Positions 45,397-55,871 of a stretch of 64,000 nt of DNA are shown here, piece by piece. Source of the DNA: Mycolicibacterium monacense (lineage in GTDB: Bacteria; Actinomycetota; Actinomycetes; Mycobacteriales; Mycobacteriaceae); assembly GCF_010731575.1 (NCBI RefSeq), contig NZ_AP022617.1, positions 4,960,001 to 5,024,000 of the forward strand, in the 5' to 3' direction. How positions within the stretch are numbered: the first letter of the stretch is position 1; each line of letters starts with the position of its first letter. The notes below the pieces were generated by a model. It ran no database searches. It had not been told where the DNA came from and saw only the letters and a list, made by a program, of their open reading frames with translations. Made by a program: the position numbers and the translations under genes.

Positions 45397-45834
45397 ATGG
45401 CTCTGTTCCGTCTTGCCGGCGCCCTCGCCGTGGGGCTGATGGCGCCCTGGCTGTCGGTGTCGCCGGCACACGCCGAGACCTACGCGCAGCTCGGCGCCGT
45501 CCCGGTGGTGGCGTCCCCGTCGTGCGCCGGCAGCGTCAGCGCCGAGGCTCAGCTGACCCCGGTGCAGGTCGACGATCGGGTGGAGGACGGTGTCCGCATC
45601 GCGATCCACTACGACGCCGGCGTCTACGACGGTTCCTGCGCGCTCACCGTGACCGCCGCGTGGGCGAATCTCGACACCGGCGCCTCGGGAAGCGGCGACA
45701 TCACCGCGGTGTCGACGATCGACGGGCATTACGGGTTCATCGGCTACGCGAACACCACCTTCGAGACGGGGCGCGGCACGGTGGTCTTCACGCTCAATTC
45801 GCATCCGGAAGCCGAAATGGTGATCACGGTCTAG
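45397..45834 (+). CDS. Small secreted protein of unknown function
   Basis: A 145-residue protein with a clear signal peptide (LAGALAVGLMAPWLSVSPAHAE, cleavage about residue 27). The mature part is beta-rich, with two cysteines (SPSCAGS and DGSCALT) that could form a disulfide. It ends with a segment typical of Ig-like secreted mycobacterial proteins. It follows the lipase gene by 52 bp on the same strand. I do not recognise the family. Confidence 0.75.
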   Translation: MALFRLAGALAVGLMAPWLSVSPAHAETYAQLGAVPVVASPSCAGSVSAEAQLTPVQVDDRVEDGVRIAIHYDAGVYDGSCALTVTAAWANLDTGASGSGDITAVSTIDGHYGFIGYANTTFETGRGTVVFTLNSHPEAEMVITV

Positions 45835-45873
45835 ATCGGCTGTGCCGAGCCGGAATCTGGCAGGGTGATCCGT

Positions 45874-47478
45874 ATGAAGAAGCGGACGCTTGCCGTGCTG
45901 GCTCCGGCGGCAACACTGGCCGGCGTCGCCCTACAGGATCTGATCCAGAAAGAGCATGCGTTACGGCGCAATTTCCCGGTCCTCGCCCGGTTCCGGTACC
46001 TGTTGGAGTCGATCGGGCCGGAATTGCGCCAGTACATCATCACCAGCAACGACGCCGAGCGGCCCTTCAGCCGCGACCAGCGGCGCTGGGTGTACACGTC
46101 GGCCAAGAAGGAGAACAACTACTTCGCGTTCGGCACCGACAACGACACCGAGAACGCCGCCTATCCGATCATCAAACAGGCCACCTTCTCCGACGTCGTG
46201 CCCGCCTCACCGATACACGGCCGGGACATCGACCTGCCGGGCGCCAAGGTGCTGGGTGGCCCGCGCGGCCGCCGGCACGCCTTCCGTCCGGCATCGGTGG
46301 TCAACGTGTCGGCGATGTCGTTCGGGTCGCTCAGTCCGCAGGCGATCGAGGCGATCAACAAGGCGGCCAAGATCGCCGGTTTCTGGCACAACACCGGTGA
46401 GGGTGGTCTGTCGGATCATCACCGCCAGGGTGGGGACCTCGTGTTCCAGATCGGCACCGGCTATTTCGGTTGTCGCGACGAGCACGGCAGGTTCGATCTC
46501 GACCGTCTGGTGGATGTCGTCGGGTCCGGCCCGGTGCGCGCGATCGAGATCAAACTGAGCCAGGGGGCGAAGCCCGGTCTGGGCGGGCACCTGCCGGGCG
46601 CCAAGGTCAACGCGGAGATCGCCCGCATCCGCGGCGTCCAGGAGGGGAAGGACGTCGCGAGTCCCTCTCGGCACACCGCATTCCGCAACGTCGACGAGAT
46701 GCTCGACGTCGTCGAGCGGATCGCCGAGACCACCGGCCTGCCCGTCGGAATCAAATCGGCGGTAGGGGGTTTGCAGTTCTGGCACGAGTTGGCCGACCAG
46801 ATGGCCGACGGCCAACGGGGCGTCGACTTCATCGCGATCGACGGCGGCGAAGGCGGCACCGGTGCGGCACCGCTGGTGTTCGCCGACCACGTGTCGTTCC
46901 CGTTCCGGCTCGGCTTCGCCGAGGTCTACGGTCTCTTCGCGCGCGCGGGTCTGCACGACCGCGTCACCTGGATCGGGTCCGGAAAGCTCGGTCTGCCCGG
47001 CAATGCGATGGTGGCGTTCGCAATGGGGGTCGACCTCCTCAACGTGGCTCGCGAGGCGATGCTCGCCATCGGCTGCATTCAGGCGCAGAAGTGCCACACC
47101 GACCACTGCCCGACCGGTGTCGCGACGCAGAACCCGTGGCTGGCGCGTGGCCTGGATCCAGAACAGAAGGCCCATCGACTGGCCAACTACGTTCTGACGT
47201 TGCGCCGTGATCTGCTGAAGGTCTCCGAGGCGGCCGGGGTTCGCCACCCGGCGATGGTGGGGCCCGCCGACATCGAGATCCTCGACGGCGATCGCGGACA
47301 CCGGACACTCGCCGAGGTCTACGGCTACCAGCAGGGGTGGGGTGTGCCCGGCCCGGAGATCACCCGCGACATCGACGAGTACATGTCCCGGTATGACGAT
47401 CGGCCCGGCACCGACGAGGTCGTCGAGCACGCGCCGCTCGAGGTGGCGACCGAGCCGAATCAAGCCACCGAACCGTAA
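45874..47478 (+). CDS. FMN-binding glutamate synthase-like protein
   Basis: About 534 residues. An N-terminal hydrophobic anchor (LAVLAPAATLAGVAL) precedes a domain homologous to the FMN/synthase part of GltB: RPASVVNVSAMSFGSLSPQAIEAI, HNTGEGGLSDHH, FIAIDGGEGGTGAAP, and the cysteine group IGCIQAQKCHTDHCPTGVATQ that could hold a [3Fe-4S] cluster. It lacks the amidotransferase domain, so it is an orphan membrane-linked relative with undefined substrate. ATG 45874 (AGGG 8 nt upstream) is preferred over GTG 45865. Confidence 0.85.
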   Translation: MKKRTLAVLAPAATLAGVALQDLIQKEHALRRNFPVLARFRYLLESIGPELRQYIITSNDAERPFSRDQRRWVYTSAKKENNYFAFGTDNDTENAAYPIIKQATFSDVVPASPIHGRDIDLPGAKVLGGPRGRRHAFRPASVVNVSAMSFGSLSPQAIEAINKAAKIAGFWHNTGEGGLSDHHRQGGDLVFQIGTGYFGCRDEHGRFDLDRLVDVVGSGPVRAIEIKLSQGAKPGLGGHLPGAKVNAEIARIRGVQEGKDVASPSRHTAFRNVDEMLDVVERIAETTGLPVGIKSAVGGLQFWHELADQMADGQRGVDFIAIDGGEGGTGAAPLVFADHVSFPFRLGFAEVYGLFARAGLHDRVTWIGSGKLGLPGNAMVAFAMGVDLLNVAREAMLAIGCIQAQKCHTDHCPTGVATQNPWLARGLDPEQKAHRLANYVLTLRRDLLKVSEAAGVRHPAMVGPADIEILDGDRGHRTLAEVYGYQQGWGVPGPEITRDIDEYMSRYDDRPGTDEVVEHAPLEVATEPNQATEP

Positions 47479-47564
47479 ATCCCCATCGCCGAACCGTCCG
47501 GAACCTGTGTGCGGACGCGCTAGCATCGCGCCCAACTGACCTCAACGGCGAAGGCGGTACAGCG

Positions 47565-49205
<1,641 letters not shown>

Positions 49206-49230
49206 CGGAGCGCACCGTGGGCTCCGACGC

Positions 49231-50148
49231 TCACGGCACGATGACGATCTTCCCGTTGAGATGCCCCGCGCGACTCTCGTCCAGGGCGGCGACGACCTCC
49301 TCGAGCGGATAGGTGCGGCTGACGGCGACGGTGAGGCGGCCCCGGTCGATGAGCGTGACGAGTTCGCGAAGGGCCTCTCCGAGAACGCTTCCCGCACCGC
49401 CGACATGCAGTTGGATGCCCGTATCGGCGGCGTCGAACGCCACCAGTGAGAGGACACGGGCGGGGTCTCCGGTGAGCTCGATCGACATCGGTATCTCGCC
49501 GCGACCGGAGGCGTCGAGTACGGCGTCGACTCCCTGCGGGGCGGCCGCGCGCACCCGGTCGATCAGCCCGTCGCCGTAGTCGACCGGTGTCGCACCGATC
49601 GACCGCAGGTACTCGTGGTTGCGTTCGCTCGCCGTGCCGACGACGCGGGCGCCCCGGGCTGTGGCGAGTTGGACGGCGAACGTCCCGACACCACCCGCCG
49701 CCGCGTGGACGAGCAGCGTGTCACCGGCTCGCACCCCGAGTTTCTGCAGCACGGTGTAGGCGGTGCCGCCCGCACCTGCAAGAGAACCGGCCACCTCCCA
49801 GCTCATACCGTCGGGTTTGCGGACGAGGTCACCCGCGCCGGCCACGGCGTACTCGGCGAACGACGGTGTCGCCGAGACACCCAGCACCTCGTCTCCGATA
49901 GTCCATTCCGTTACGCCAGAGCCGATTTCGTCGACGACCCCGGCAACGTCCGACCCCGTTCCGGCGGGCAGCTGCAGGGGGATCTGCTCTCGCATGAAAC
50001 CCGCGACGATCTTCCAGTCGATGGGGTTGACGCCGGCGGCTCGCACCGAGATGCGTACCTGCCCCGGCCCGGGCGTCGGGGGCGGTGCGTCGACCAGTTT
50101 CAGGACGTCGGGGTCGCCGTACTCGGCGAACTGCGCGGCGCGTGCCAT
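49231..50148 (-). CDS. Zinc-free NADP-dependent quinone oxidoreductase-like (MDR superfamily)
   Basis: A 305-residue medium-chain reductase: AAQFAEYGDPDVLKLVDAPPP, GTGSDVAGVVDEIGSGV and the NADPH site VHAAAGGVGTFAVQLATARGARVVGTAS. The structural and catalytic zinc ligands of alcohol dehydrogenases are absent, as expected for quinone reductases. ATG 50148 follows GGGAGA; the frame upstream runs across the AlkD-like gene and is not coding. Confidence 0.92.
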   Translation of the reverse strand: MARAAQFAEYGDPDVLKLVDAPPPTPGPGQVRISVRAAGVNPIDWKIVAGFMREQIPLQLPAGTGSDVAGVVDEIGSGVTEWTIGDEVLGVSATPSFAEYAVAGAGDLVRKPDGMSWEVAGSLAGAGGTAYTVLQKLGVRAGDTLLVHAAAGGVGTFAVQLATARGARVVGTASERNHEYLRSIGATPVDYGDGLIDRVRAAAPQGVDAVLDASGRGEIPMSIELTGDPARVLSLVAFDAADTGIQLHVGGAGSVLGEALRELVTLIDRGRLTVAVSRTYPLEEVVAALDESRAGHLNGKIVIVP

Positions 50149-50204
50149 GCCTGTCTCCCATCGGTTGAGGTGGTCCATGCGGTGCAACCACGGCAGGCGG
50201 CGCA

Positions 50205-50900
50205 TTACTCCGCGGCAGGTAGCAGGTGCTTGCGCGCCTCCCGTTTGGAGAGCCCGCTGAGCCGGTCCTCCCGCGCAGCGACGAACCGCAGGACCCACGT
50301 CGGGTCGGTGCGGGCGTACTGGCGCAGCGCCCAGCCGATGGCCTTGCGGATGAAGAACTCGGTGTCGCCGGCGTTCGCGTCGATGGCGCAGGTCAGCAGC
50401 TCGAGGTCGGTTCGCTCCTTCGCGCTCAGTTGAGAGATGATCGCCGTCCGGCGCAGCCACAGGTTGTGGTCGGTCGCCCATCCGAGCACGATCGGCCGCA
50501 CCTCGGCCGGATGCGACACCAGGATGGGGCCGATCAGATTGCCGGCGATCTCGTCCACGGTGTCCCACCAGTCTCCGGCGATGATCAGCCGCCGGTACAG
50601 CGGGATCCGGTCCGGGGTCTGGAAGGGCCGGTAACGCCGGTGGCGCGCGAGTTGGATTGCCGCGTAACGCTCCTCGCGGTGCGTCGCCTCGACGAACATG
50701 CGCTCGACGGCGTCCTCGAACGATGTCTCCGAGCCGAGGGGATGCGCGTCGAAGACCGGGCCACACAGTCGGCGGACGTCGGGTAGTCGGATGCCGTAGT
50801 AGGGCATCTGCGACTTCATGTACGCCTGCATCGCCGGTGCACGGTCCGGATCCGCTGCGGCGGCCAGTTCGCGCCGGACGCTGTCGATCAGCGCCACCAT
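50205..50900 (-). CDS. DNA alkylation repair (AlkD-like HEAT-repeat) protein
   Basis: A 231-residue all-helical protein of the AlkD family (PYYGIRLPDVRRL, WWDTVDEIAGNLIGPIL, WLRRTAIISQL, IGWALRQYARTDPTWV). AlkD-type glycosylases remove bulky or cationic alkylpurines using a conserved Trp/Asp surface; W and D are present in DWWDTVDE. It lies 1 bp from the gluconate permease gene on the same strand, probably co-transcribed by proximity only. Confidence 0.9.
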   Translation of the reverse strand: MVALIDSVRRELAAAADPDRAPAMQAYMKSQMPYYGIRLPDVRRLCGPVFDAHPLGSETSFEDAVERMFVEATHREERYAAIQLARHRRYRPFQTPDRIPLYRRLIIAGDWWDTVDEIAGNLIGPILVSHPAEVRPIVLGWATDHNLWLRRTAIISQLSAKERTDLELLTCAIDANAGDTEFFIRKAIGWALRQYARTDPTWVLRFVAAREDRLSGLSKREARKHLLPAAE

Positions 50901-50901
50901 C

Positions 50902-52335
50902 TCACGCGACGGCCCACAACCCGAGGCTGAGCACGAAGGCGCTGAGCCCGAGCGTCGTCTCCATGACCGTCCACGTCTTGAGCGTCGTCTTCACGTCCAT
51001 CCCGAAGAATCGACTGACCAACCAGAACCCGGAGTCGTTGACGTGTGAGAGCACTGTCGCACCCGCCGCGATGGCCATCACCAACGCCGTGAGCTGGACA
51101 TTGCTCAGATCTGCCGTGGCGACCGCCGCGCTCAGGAGTCCGGCGGTGGTCGTCAGCGCGACGGTGGCCGAACCCTGGGCGACCCGAAGCAGCGTGGAGA
51201 TGAGGAACGCCTGAAGGATCAGCGAGATACCGAGATTCGACAGTGAGCTGCTCAGCGCATCGCCGATACCGCTGAGCCGCAGCACGCCACCGAACATCCC
51301 GCCGGCACCGGTGATGAGGATGATCGCGCAGATGGGGCCGAGCGCGTTGTCGAGGATGTTGCTCACATCGGCCATCGACCTGCCCCGCAACCCCAGTGCC
51401 AGGGTCGCCACGATCACCGTGATCAACAGCGCGATCGAGGTGGTTCCGAGCAGCTTGAGATACTCGGCCCAGGTGGCGCCCTCCTCGATCACACCGGCCG
51501 TCATCAGGGTGTCGAGCACGGTGTTGAACGAGATCAACACGAACGGCAGCAGCAACACACCGAGCACCGTCATGAACGCGGGTGGTGTCCGGGTGGCGGT
51601 ACGGGCCGTGCCGACGGCGCCGCCCGCGGATGGGGCGGATTCGTCGGCGTCGCGGCCCCCGTTGATCTCACCGAACAACGAGGTGGGAATGTCGACGTGC
51701 ACTCGCCGCCCGATGAACTGGGATACCAGGAACGCACCGACGTACCACGACGCGACCGCGACCGGAACCCCGATGATCAGGGTGAGACCGATGTTGGCGC
51801 CGAGTAGTTCGGCGGCCGCGACCGGGCCGGGATGCGGGGGAACCAACGCGTGCATGGCCGCGAAGGCGCCGGCGGCCGGGAACGCGTACAGCAGCAGCGA
51901 GCCGCCGAAGCGCCGGGCGACAGTCATGATGATCGGCAGGAAGACGACCAGACCGGCGTCGAAGAAGATCGGGAAACCGAACAGCAGCGCGGCCACACCG
52001 AGTGCGAACGGTGCCCGCTTCTCGCCGAACCGGCCGATCAGGGTGTCGGCGAGAACCTGTGCACCGCCGGTGATTTCGAGGAGCCGGCCGATCATGACGC
52101 CGAACCCGACGAGCAGCGCCACCGAGCCGAGGGTGTTCGAGAAGCCGAACGCCAACGCGCTCGGGACATCGGCGACGGGGATGCCGGCGGCCAGCGCCGT
52201 CAGCAGGCTCACCAGTACGAGCGCCACGAACGCGTGGAGCTTCACCTTGATGATCAGGAACAGCAGGACCGCGACGGCGCCCGCGGCGATGAGCAGGAGC
52301 GTGGCGGTCCCGTATGCGGGATCAATGGCCTCCAC
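50902..52335 (-). CDS. Gluconate permease (GntP family)
   Basis: A 477-residue polytopic membrane protein with about 12 helices: PIFFDAGLVVFLPI (GntP signature), PPHPGPVAAAELLGANIG and SHVNDSGFWLVSRFFGM near the C-terminus. It is a proton-coupled importer of gluconate or related sugar acids. It follows gntK by 36 bp on the same strand, and both diverge from the FCD-type regulator. Confidence 0.93.
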   Translation of the reverse strand: MEAIDPAYGTATLLLIAAGAVAVLLFLIIKVKLHAFVALVLVSLLTALAAGIPVADVPSALAFGFSNTLGSVALLVGFGVMIGRLLEITGGAQVLADTLIGRFGEKRAPFALGVAALLFGFPIFFDAGLVVFLPIIMTVARRFGGSLLLYAFPAAGAFAAMHALVPPHPGPVAAAELLGANIGLTLIIGVPVAVASWYVGAFLVSQFIGRRVHVDIPTSLFGEINGGRDADESAPSAGGAVGTARTATRTPPAFMTVLGVLLLPFVLISFNTVLDTLMTAGVIEEGATWAEYLKLLGTTSIALLITVIVATLALGLRGRSMADVSNILDNALGPICAIILITGAGGMFGGVLRLSGIGDALSSSLSNLGISLILQAFLISTLLRVAQGSATVALTTTAGLLSAAVATADLSNVQLTALVMAIAAGATVLSHVNDSGFWLVSRFFGMDVKTTLKTWTVMETTLGLSAFVLSLGLWAVA

Positions 52336-52371
52336 GAGACCCCCCGACCGTCGTGATGTCAGTGCCCCGAA

Positions 52372-52887
52372 TCATCGGTCCTCCTTCTCGGCTCCATGCG
52401 AATGCGTTGTGTTGACGTAACTTTCGATGATCGAATCGATGCTCTGGTCGATGTCGAGCGCGACGCCGTTCTCGTCGGGTTCGAGGGGTTCCAGCGTCTC
52501 GAACTGGGAGGCCAGCAGCGTCGCCGGCATGAAATGTCCCGGCCGGCTGGCCTGTCGTCTGCCGATGGTCTCGACTGAACCCGCCAGGTGGAGGAACTCG
52601 ACGTCGGCGCAATGCCGCCGCAGCTGGTCTCGATACTTGCGTTTCAGGGCGGAGCAACTCATCACTCCGCCGTCGTGGTGCGCCGCCAACCACCCTCCGA
52701 TCGACTCCAGCCAGGGAAGCCGGTCGTCGTCGTCTAGCGGGTGGCCGGCCGTCATCTTGGCGATGTTCTCCGGCGGATGGAAGTCGTCGGCGTCGGCGAA
52801 AGGAACCCGCAGCCGTTGTGCCAGTGCGGCACCCACCGTCGATTTTCCTGACCCCGAGACCCCCATGACGACGATCGGTGCTGCCAT
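52372..52887 (-). CDS. gntK: Gluconokinase
   Basis: A 171-residue kinase (from ATG 52887; GTG 52896 is an alternative). VVMGVSGSGKSTVG is the P-loop, DADDFHPPENIAKMTAGHPLDDDDRLPWL the gluconate-binding region, and SCSALKRKYRDQLR the conserved Arg/Lys segment. It makes 6-phosphogluconate, which enters the pentose phosphate or Entner-Doudoroff pathway; no 6-phosphogluconate dehydrogenase gene is adjacent. It is co-transcribed with the permease. Confidence 0.95.
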   Translation of the reverse strand: MAAPIVVMGVSGSGKSTVGAALAQRLRVPFADADDFHPPENIAKMTAGHPLDDDDRLPWLESIGGWLAAHHDGGVMSCSALKRKYRDQLRRHCADVEFLHLAGSVETIGRRQASRPGHFMPATLLASQFETLEPLEPDENGVALDIDQSIDSIIESYVNTTHSHGAEKEDR

Positions 52888-52923
52888 ACCCTCCACCTGC
52901 TCCGTGTGTGCGACATCACATAG

Positions 52924-52951
52924 CTTGCATCAAAGGTCATACTATTGCAAG
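52924..52951. promoter_or_regulatory. Inverted repeat between gntK and the FCD regulator
   Basis: CTTGCA (52924-52929) and TGCAAG (52946-52951) form a 6-bp inverted repeat across 16 bp in the divergent promoter region. FadR/GntR-type regulators bind such sites; this is the best candidate operator by position only. Confidence 0.35.
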
Positions 52952-53010
52952 GGTCGCGCCGAAACTGGCTATCGCTACCGTCTGCACCGCGTCTCTGACA
53001 TGATTTATCG

Positions 53011-53724
53011 ATGCTCGATCGGCCGAATGCAGGCGCTCTTCACGGCAGTCTGGTGACTGCATTGGGGACCGCGATCGTGTCCGGTCGGTACCCGCCCGGC
53101 GCCGTCCTCACGCTGGAAGGCGTGAGCGCTGAGCACGGCGTGTCCCGCAGTGTCGCCCGAGAGGCAATCCGGGTACTGGAATCGATGGGCATGGTCGAAT
53201 CGCGGCGCCGGGTCGGGATCACGGTGCGGCCCGCGGAGAAGTGGAACGCCTTCGACCCGGTGCTGATCCGCTGGCGGCTGGACGTCGGCGACCGGACCGC
53301 CCTGTTGGTGTCGCTCTCGGAACTGCGATTGGGCTTCGAGCCGGCCGCGGCGGCGCTGGCCGCGCGACGGGCCACCCCGCATCAGTGCCGGATCATGGCC
53401 TCCGCCGTGTCCGACATGGTGGTACACGGTCGGGCGGGGGACCTCGACGCGTACCTCGTGGCGGACAAGCTGTTTCATCAGACGCTGCTGGAAGCCAGTG
53501 GAAACGAGATGTTCCGGGCGTTGACCGGCGTCGTCGCGGAGGTGCTCACCGGCCGCACCCAGCACGGGATGATGCCCGCCAAGCCGAACCTGGCGGCGAT
53601 CGCCCTGCATGACGAGGTTGCGCGGGCGATCCGGATGGGTGAGGCGAAGATGGCCGAGGACGCGATGCGCGCGATCATCGACGAGGCGGCATCCGCCGTC
53701 GTCGAGGACTCGCGGGAGCCCTGA
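53011..53724 (+). CDS. FadR/GntR-family regulator of gluconate genes
   Basis: A 237-residue regulator. The GntR winged helix (LHGSLVTALGTAIVSGRYPPGAVLTLEGVSAEHGVSRSVAREAIRVLESMGMV) is followed by an FCD effector domain whose Asp/His residues (DKLFHQTLLEASGN, LHDEVARAI) would hold a metal and the sugar acid. It is divergent from gntK-gntP, so it most probably represses them until gluconate or its phosphate binds. Confidence 0.93.
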   Translation: MLDRPNAGALHGSLVTALGTAIVSGRYPPGAVLTLEGVSAEHGVSRSVAREAIRVLESMGMVESRRRVGITVRPAEKWNAFDPVLIRWRLDVGDRTALLVSLSELRLGFEPAAAALAARRATPHQCRIMASAVSDMVVHGRAGDLDAYLVADKLFHQTLLEASGNEMFRALTGVVAEVLTGRTQHGMMPAKPNLAAIALHDEVARAIRMGEAKMAEDAMRAIIDEAASAVVEDSREP

Positions 53725-53818
53725 CCGCGCCGGCCCGCGGATAACGATTCAAAACCTGTTGTGTTGCGGGATGAAACATGCGCGCCGACGGTTCGGCCGC
53801 GCACACTATGGTCACGAG

Positions 53819-54961
53819 GTGCACCGGCGAACGGCCCTCAAGCTCCCGCTGTATCTGGCAGCCGCCGCGGCACTGGCCGAACTACCTCGGGCCGCCGCCG
53901 AGGCGAGTCGATGGTCGGCTGACCGCGCCAACGCTTGGTACGCGGCGCAGGGCTGGTTGGTCGGCGCCAACTACGTCACCTCGACCGCCGCGAACCAGAT
54001 CGAGATGTTCCAGGCGGGCACCTACGACCCCCGTCGCATCGACGCCGAACTCCGGCTGGCGCAGCAGGTCGGGTTCAACACGGTCCGGGTGTTCCTGCAC
54101 GATCTGTTGTGGGCCACCGACCGGGCCGGCTTCAGTCAGCGGCTTACGCAGTTCGTCGGCATCGCGGCGCGCCATCAGATCAAACCGCTCTTCGTCCTGT
54201 TCGACTCCTGTTGGGATCCGATGCCGAAGCCGGGCCGTCAGCGGGCGCCGATCGCCGGAGTGCACAACTCCGGCTGGGTGCAGAGTCCGGGTGCCGCCCG
54301 GCTGCAGGATCCGGGCTACACCCGCGTCCTGCAGAGCTACGTCACCGGCGTGGTCGGCCTGTTCCGCAACGATCCTCGCGTACTCGGCTGGGACGTGTGG
54401 AACGAGCCGGACAACCCGGCGCGCGACTACCGCAAGGTGGAACGCGAGGACAAACAGGAACTGGTCGCCGCGTTCCTCCCGCACGTCTTCCAGTGGACCC
54501 GCGCCATGAATCCGGTACAGCCGGTGACCAGCGGTGTCTGGCAGGGACACTGGCGGGATCCGGGTAGCCGCAGCACGATCTGCGGTCTGCAACTCGAGCA
54601 TTCGGACGTCATCACATTCCACAGCTACGGCGATCCGGACGAGTTCGAGGCCCGTATCGACGAACTCGCCCCGCTGGGACGTCCGATCCTGTGCACCGAG
54701 TATCTGGCGCGGGGGATGGGCAGCACGGTGGAGGGAATCCTCCCGGTTGCCAAGCGGCGCAACGTCGGTGCCTACAACTGGGGTTTCGTCGCTGGGCGGA
54801 CGCAGACGTACCTGCCGTGGGATTCGTGGAAGAAGCCCTACACCGAGCCTCCCGATCCCTGGTTCAGCGATCTCCTGCACCCGGATGGCCGGCCCTACGA
54901 CGAGGACGAGATCCGCGTGATCCAGAAGCTCACCACCGGAGCGGCAGCATCGGCTCGATGA
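53819..54961 (+). CDS. GH5-like (cellulase-family) glycosidase with Tat signal
   Basis: About 380 residues from GTG 53819; ATG 53771 would add 16 residues. The N-terminus HRRTALKLPLYLAAAAALA is a Tat-type signal. The TIM-barrel body shows GFNTVRVFLHD, WDVWNEPDNPARDY with the acid/base Glu, HSYGDPDEFEARI, and GRPILCTEYLAR with the probable nucleophile Glu. It is exported and probably cleaves a beta-glucan or mannan-type polymer. A -10-like TATGGT just before the GTG would allow a leaderless mRNA. Its stop overlaps the convergent gene by 32 bp. Confidence 0.85.
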   Translation: MHRRTALKLPLYLAAAAALAELPRAAAEASRWSADRANAWYAAQGWLVGANYVTSTAANQIEMFQAGTYDPRRIDAELRLAQQVGFNTVRVFLHDLLWATDRAGFSQRLTQFVGIAARHQIKPLFVLFDSCWDPMPKPGRQRAPIAGVHNSGWVQSPGAARLQDPGYTRVLQSYVTGVVGLFRNDPRVLGWDVWNEPDNPARDYRKVEREDKQELVAAFLPHVFQWTRAMNPVQPVTSGVWQGHWRDPGSRSTICGLQLEHSDVITFHSYGDPDEFEARIDELAPLGRPILCTEYLARGMGSTVEGILPVAKRRNVGAYNWGFVAGRTQTYLPWDSWKKPYTEPPDPWFSDLLHPDGRPYDEDEIRVIQKLTTGAAASAR

Positions 54962-55871
54962 GCGCCAGTTCCGCCACGCTCACCCACGACGGGTTGGACT
55001 GCTGGGGTGAGCGCAACACCTCCAGCGAGCGCAGCTGCGGGACCGACGACACCCCGGCCGCCGTCACCGGTTCGGCGAACAGCGGGATGTGTACCGGCAC
55101 CTGCAGTGTGCCGTCGTCGACCAGCAGTTCGCCGGTGATCCGGCCGGCGCCCCAGAAGCCCCGCAGGGGGTGCGCCGAAACCCAGAAGAGGACCCGCTGG
55201 CCGGGCGCGATGAGGCGTGACCGGTAGTTGTCGGCGACGCACCAGTGCGGCTTGGTCTCACCGGCGGCGACCATGGGTTCGATCGCGGTTCTGGCCGGGT
55301 TGCACTTGATGACCCAGGCGCCGAGCGTGTCGACGGACACGCGGCGACCTGACCGGCGCCGCAGCGCGGCGTCCAGCGTCCGATAGAGCTGTCCCAGTCG
55401 GCTGCGCCCGGTATCCGGTACGGGCATCGCCCGTACGGCACGCCGGACGTCGGCATTCGAATGCTCTGCAGCCCAGATCAATTCGGTATCTGCCGCGTCC
55501 GGCTCGCTGGTGCTGAACTCCCGCGCTTGTGCGGCATGGACCGCGGGCGCCAGCAGGTGCTTGGTCTGTCTGGCCGCGGCGACACCGTTCAGATCGAGGT
55601 GCGTATAAGCCACCGCCACCGCCATCTGTGCGGCGCGGGCCGCGGACGCCGCAGAGCGGTCGTCGGTCTCGCGGGCTGCTGCCAGCGCGCCGAAGGCCAG
55701 GGTTCGCATCCGCTGGTCGCGTCGTGCGCCGTGACCGAAACTCCTCGCGGCGTCGACGGCCTCGCGCGGCCGGTGATCGCCCGGCGCCGCCGCCTCGTAG
55801 AGGGGAAGCGCACGCGCCGCACAGTCCGCCGCCCACAGGGCGACGGGCCGGAGCGCGTCGACGGTGTTCAG
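54930..55871 (-). CDS. Imm5-like helical domain fused to EVE/PUA-like domain
   Basis: About 313 residues. The first 150 follow the helical Imm5-like putative immunity protein pattern (LRPVALWAADCAARALPLYEAA, DHRPREAVDAAR, MRTLAFGALAAARE, AVAVAYTHLDLNG). The last 120 resemble an EVE/PUA-like domain: WVIKCNP ... APGQRVLFWVSAHPLRGFWGAGRITGEL. The Imm5-like part begins upstream of the first ATG (55709). The frame stays open to CTG 55871, whose CTGA overlaps the HadAB stop; no ATG, GTG or TTG lies between. Either a CTG start is used or the N-terminus is degenerate. Confidence 0.6.
   Translation of the reverse strand: MNTVDALRPVALWAADCAARALPLYEAAAPGDHRPREAVDAARSFGHGARRDQRMRTLAFGALAAARETDDRSAASAARAAQMAVAVAYTHLDLNGVAAARQTKHLLAPAVHAAQAREFSTSEPDAADTELIWAAEHSNADVRRAVRAMPVPDTGRSRLGQLYRTLDAALRRRSGRRVSVDTLGAWVIKCNPARTAIEPMVAAGETKPHWCVADNYRSRLIAPGQRVLFWVSAHPLRGFWGAGRITGELLVDDGTLQVPVHIPLFAEPVTAAGVSSVPQLRSLEVLRSPQQSNPSWVSVAELALIEPMLPLRW

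Noticed and set aside
49211..49235. Terminator between the FadD and quinone-reductase genes
   Set aside because: CCGTG/CACGG gives only a 5-bp stem with mismatches outside it and a 10-nt loop; too weak to list.
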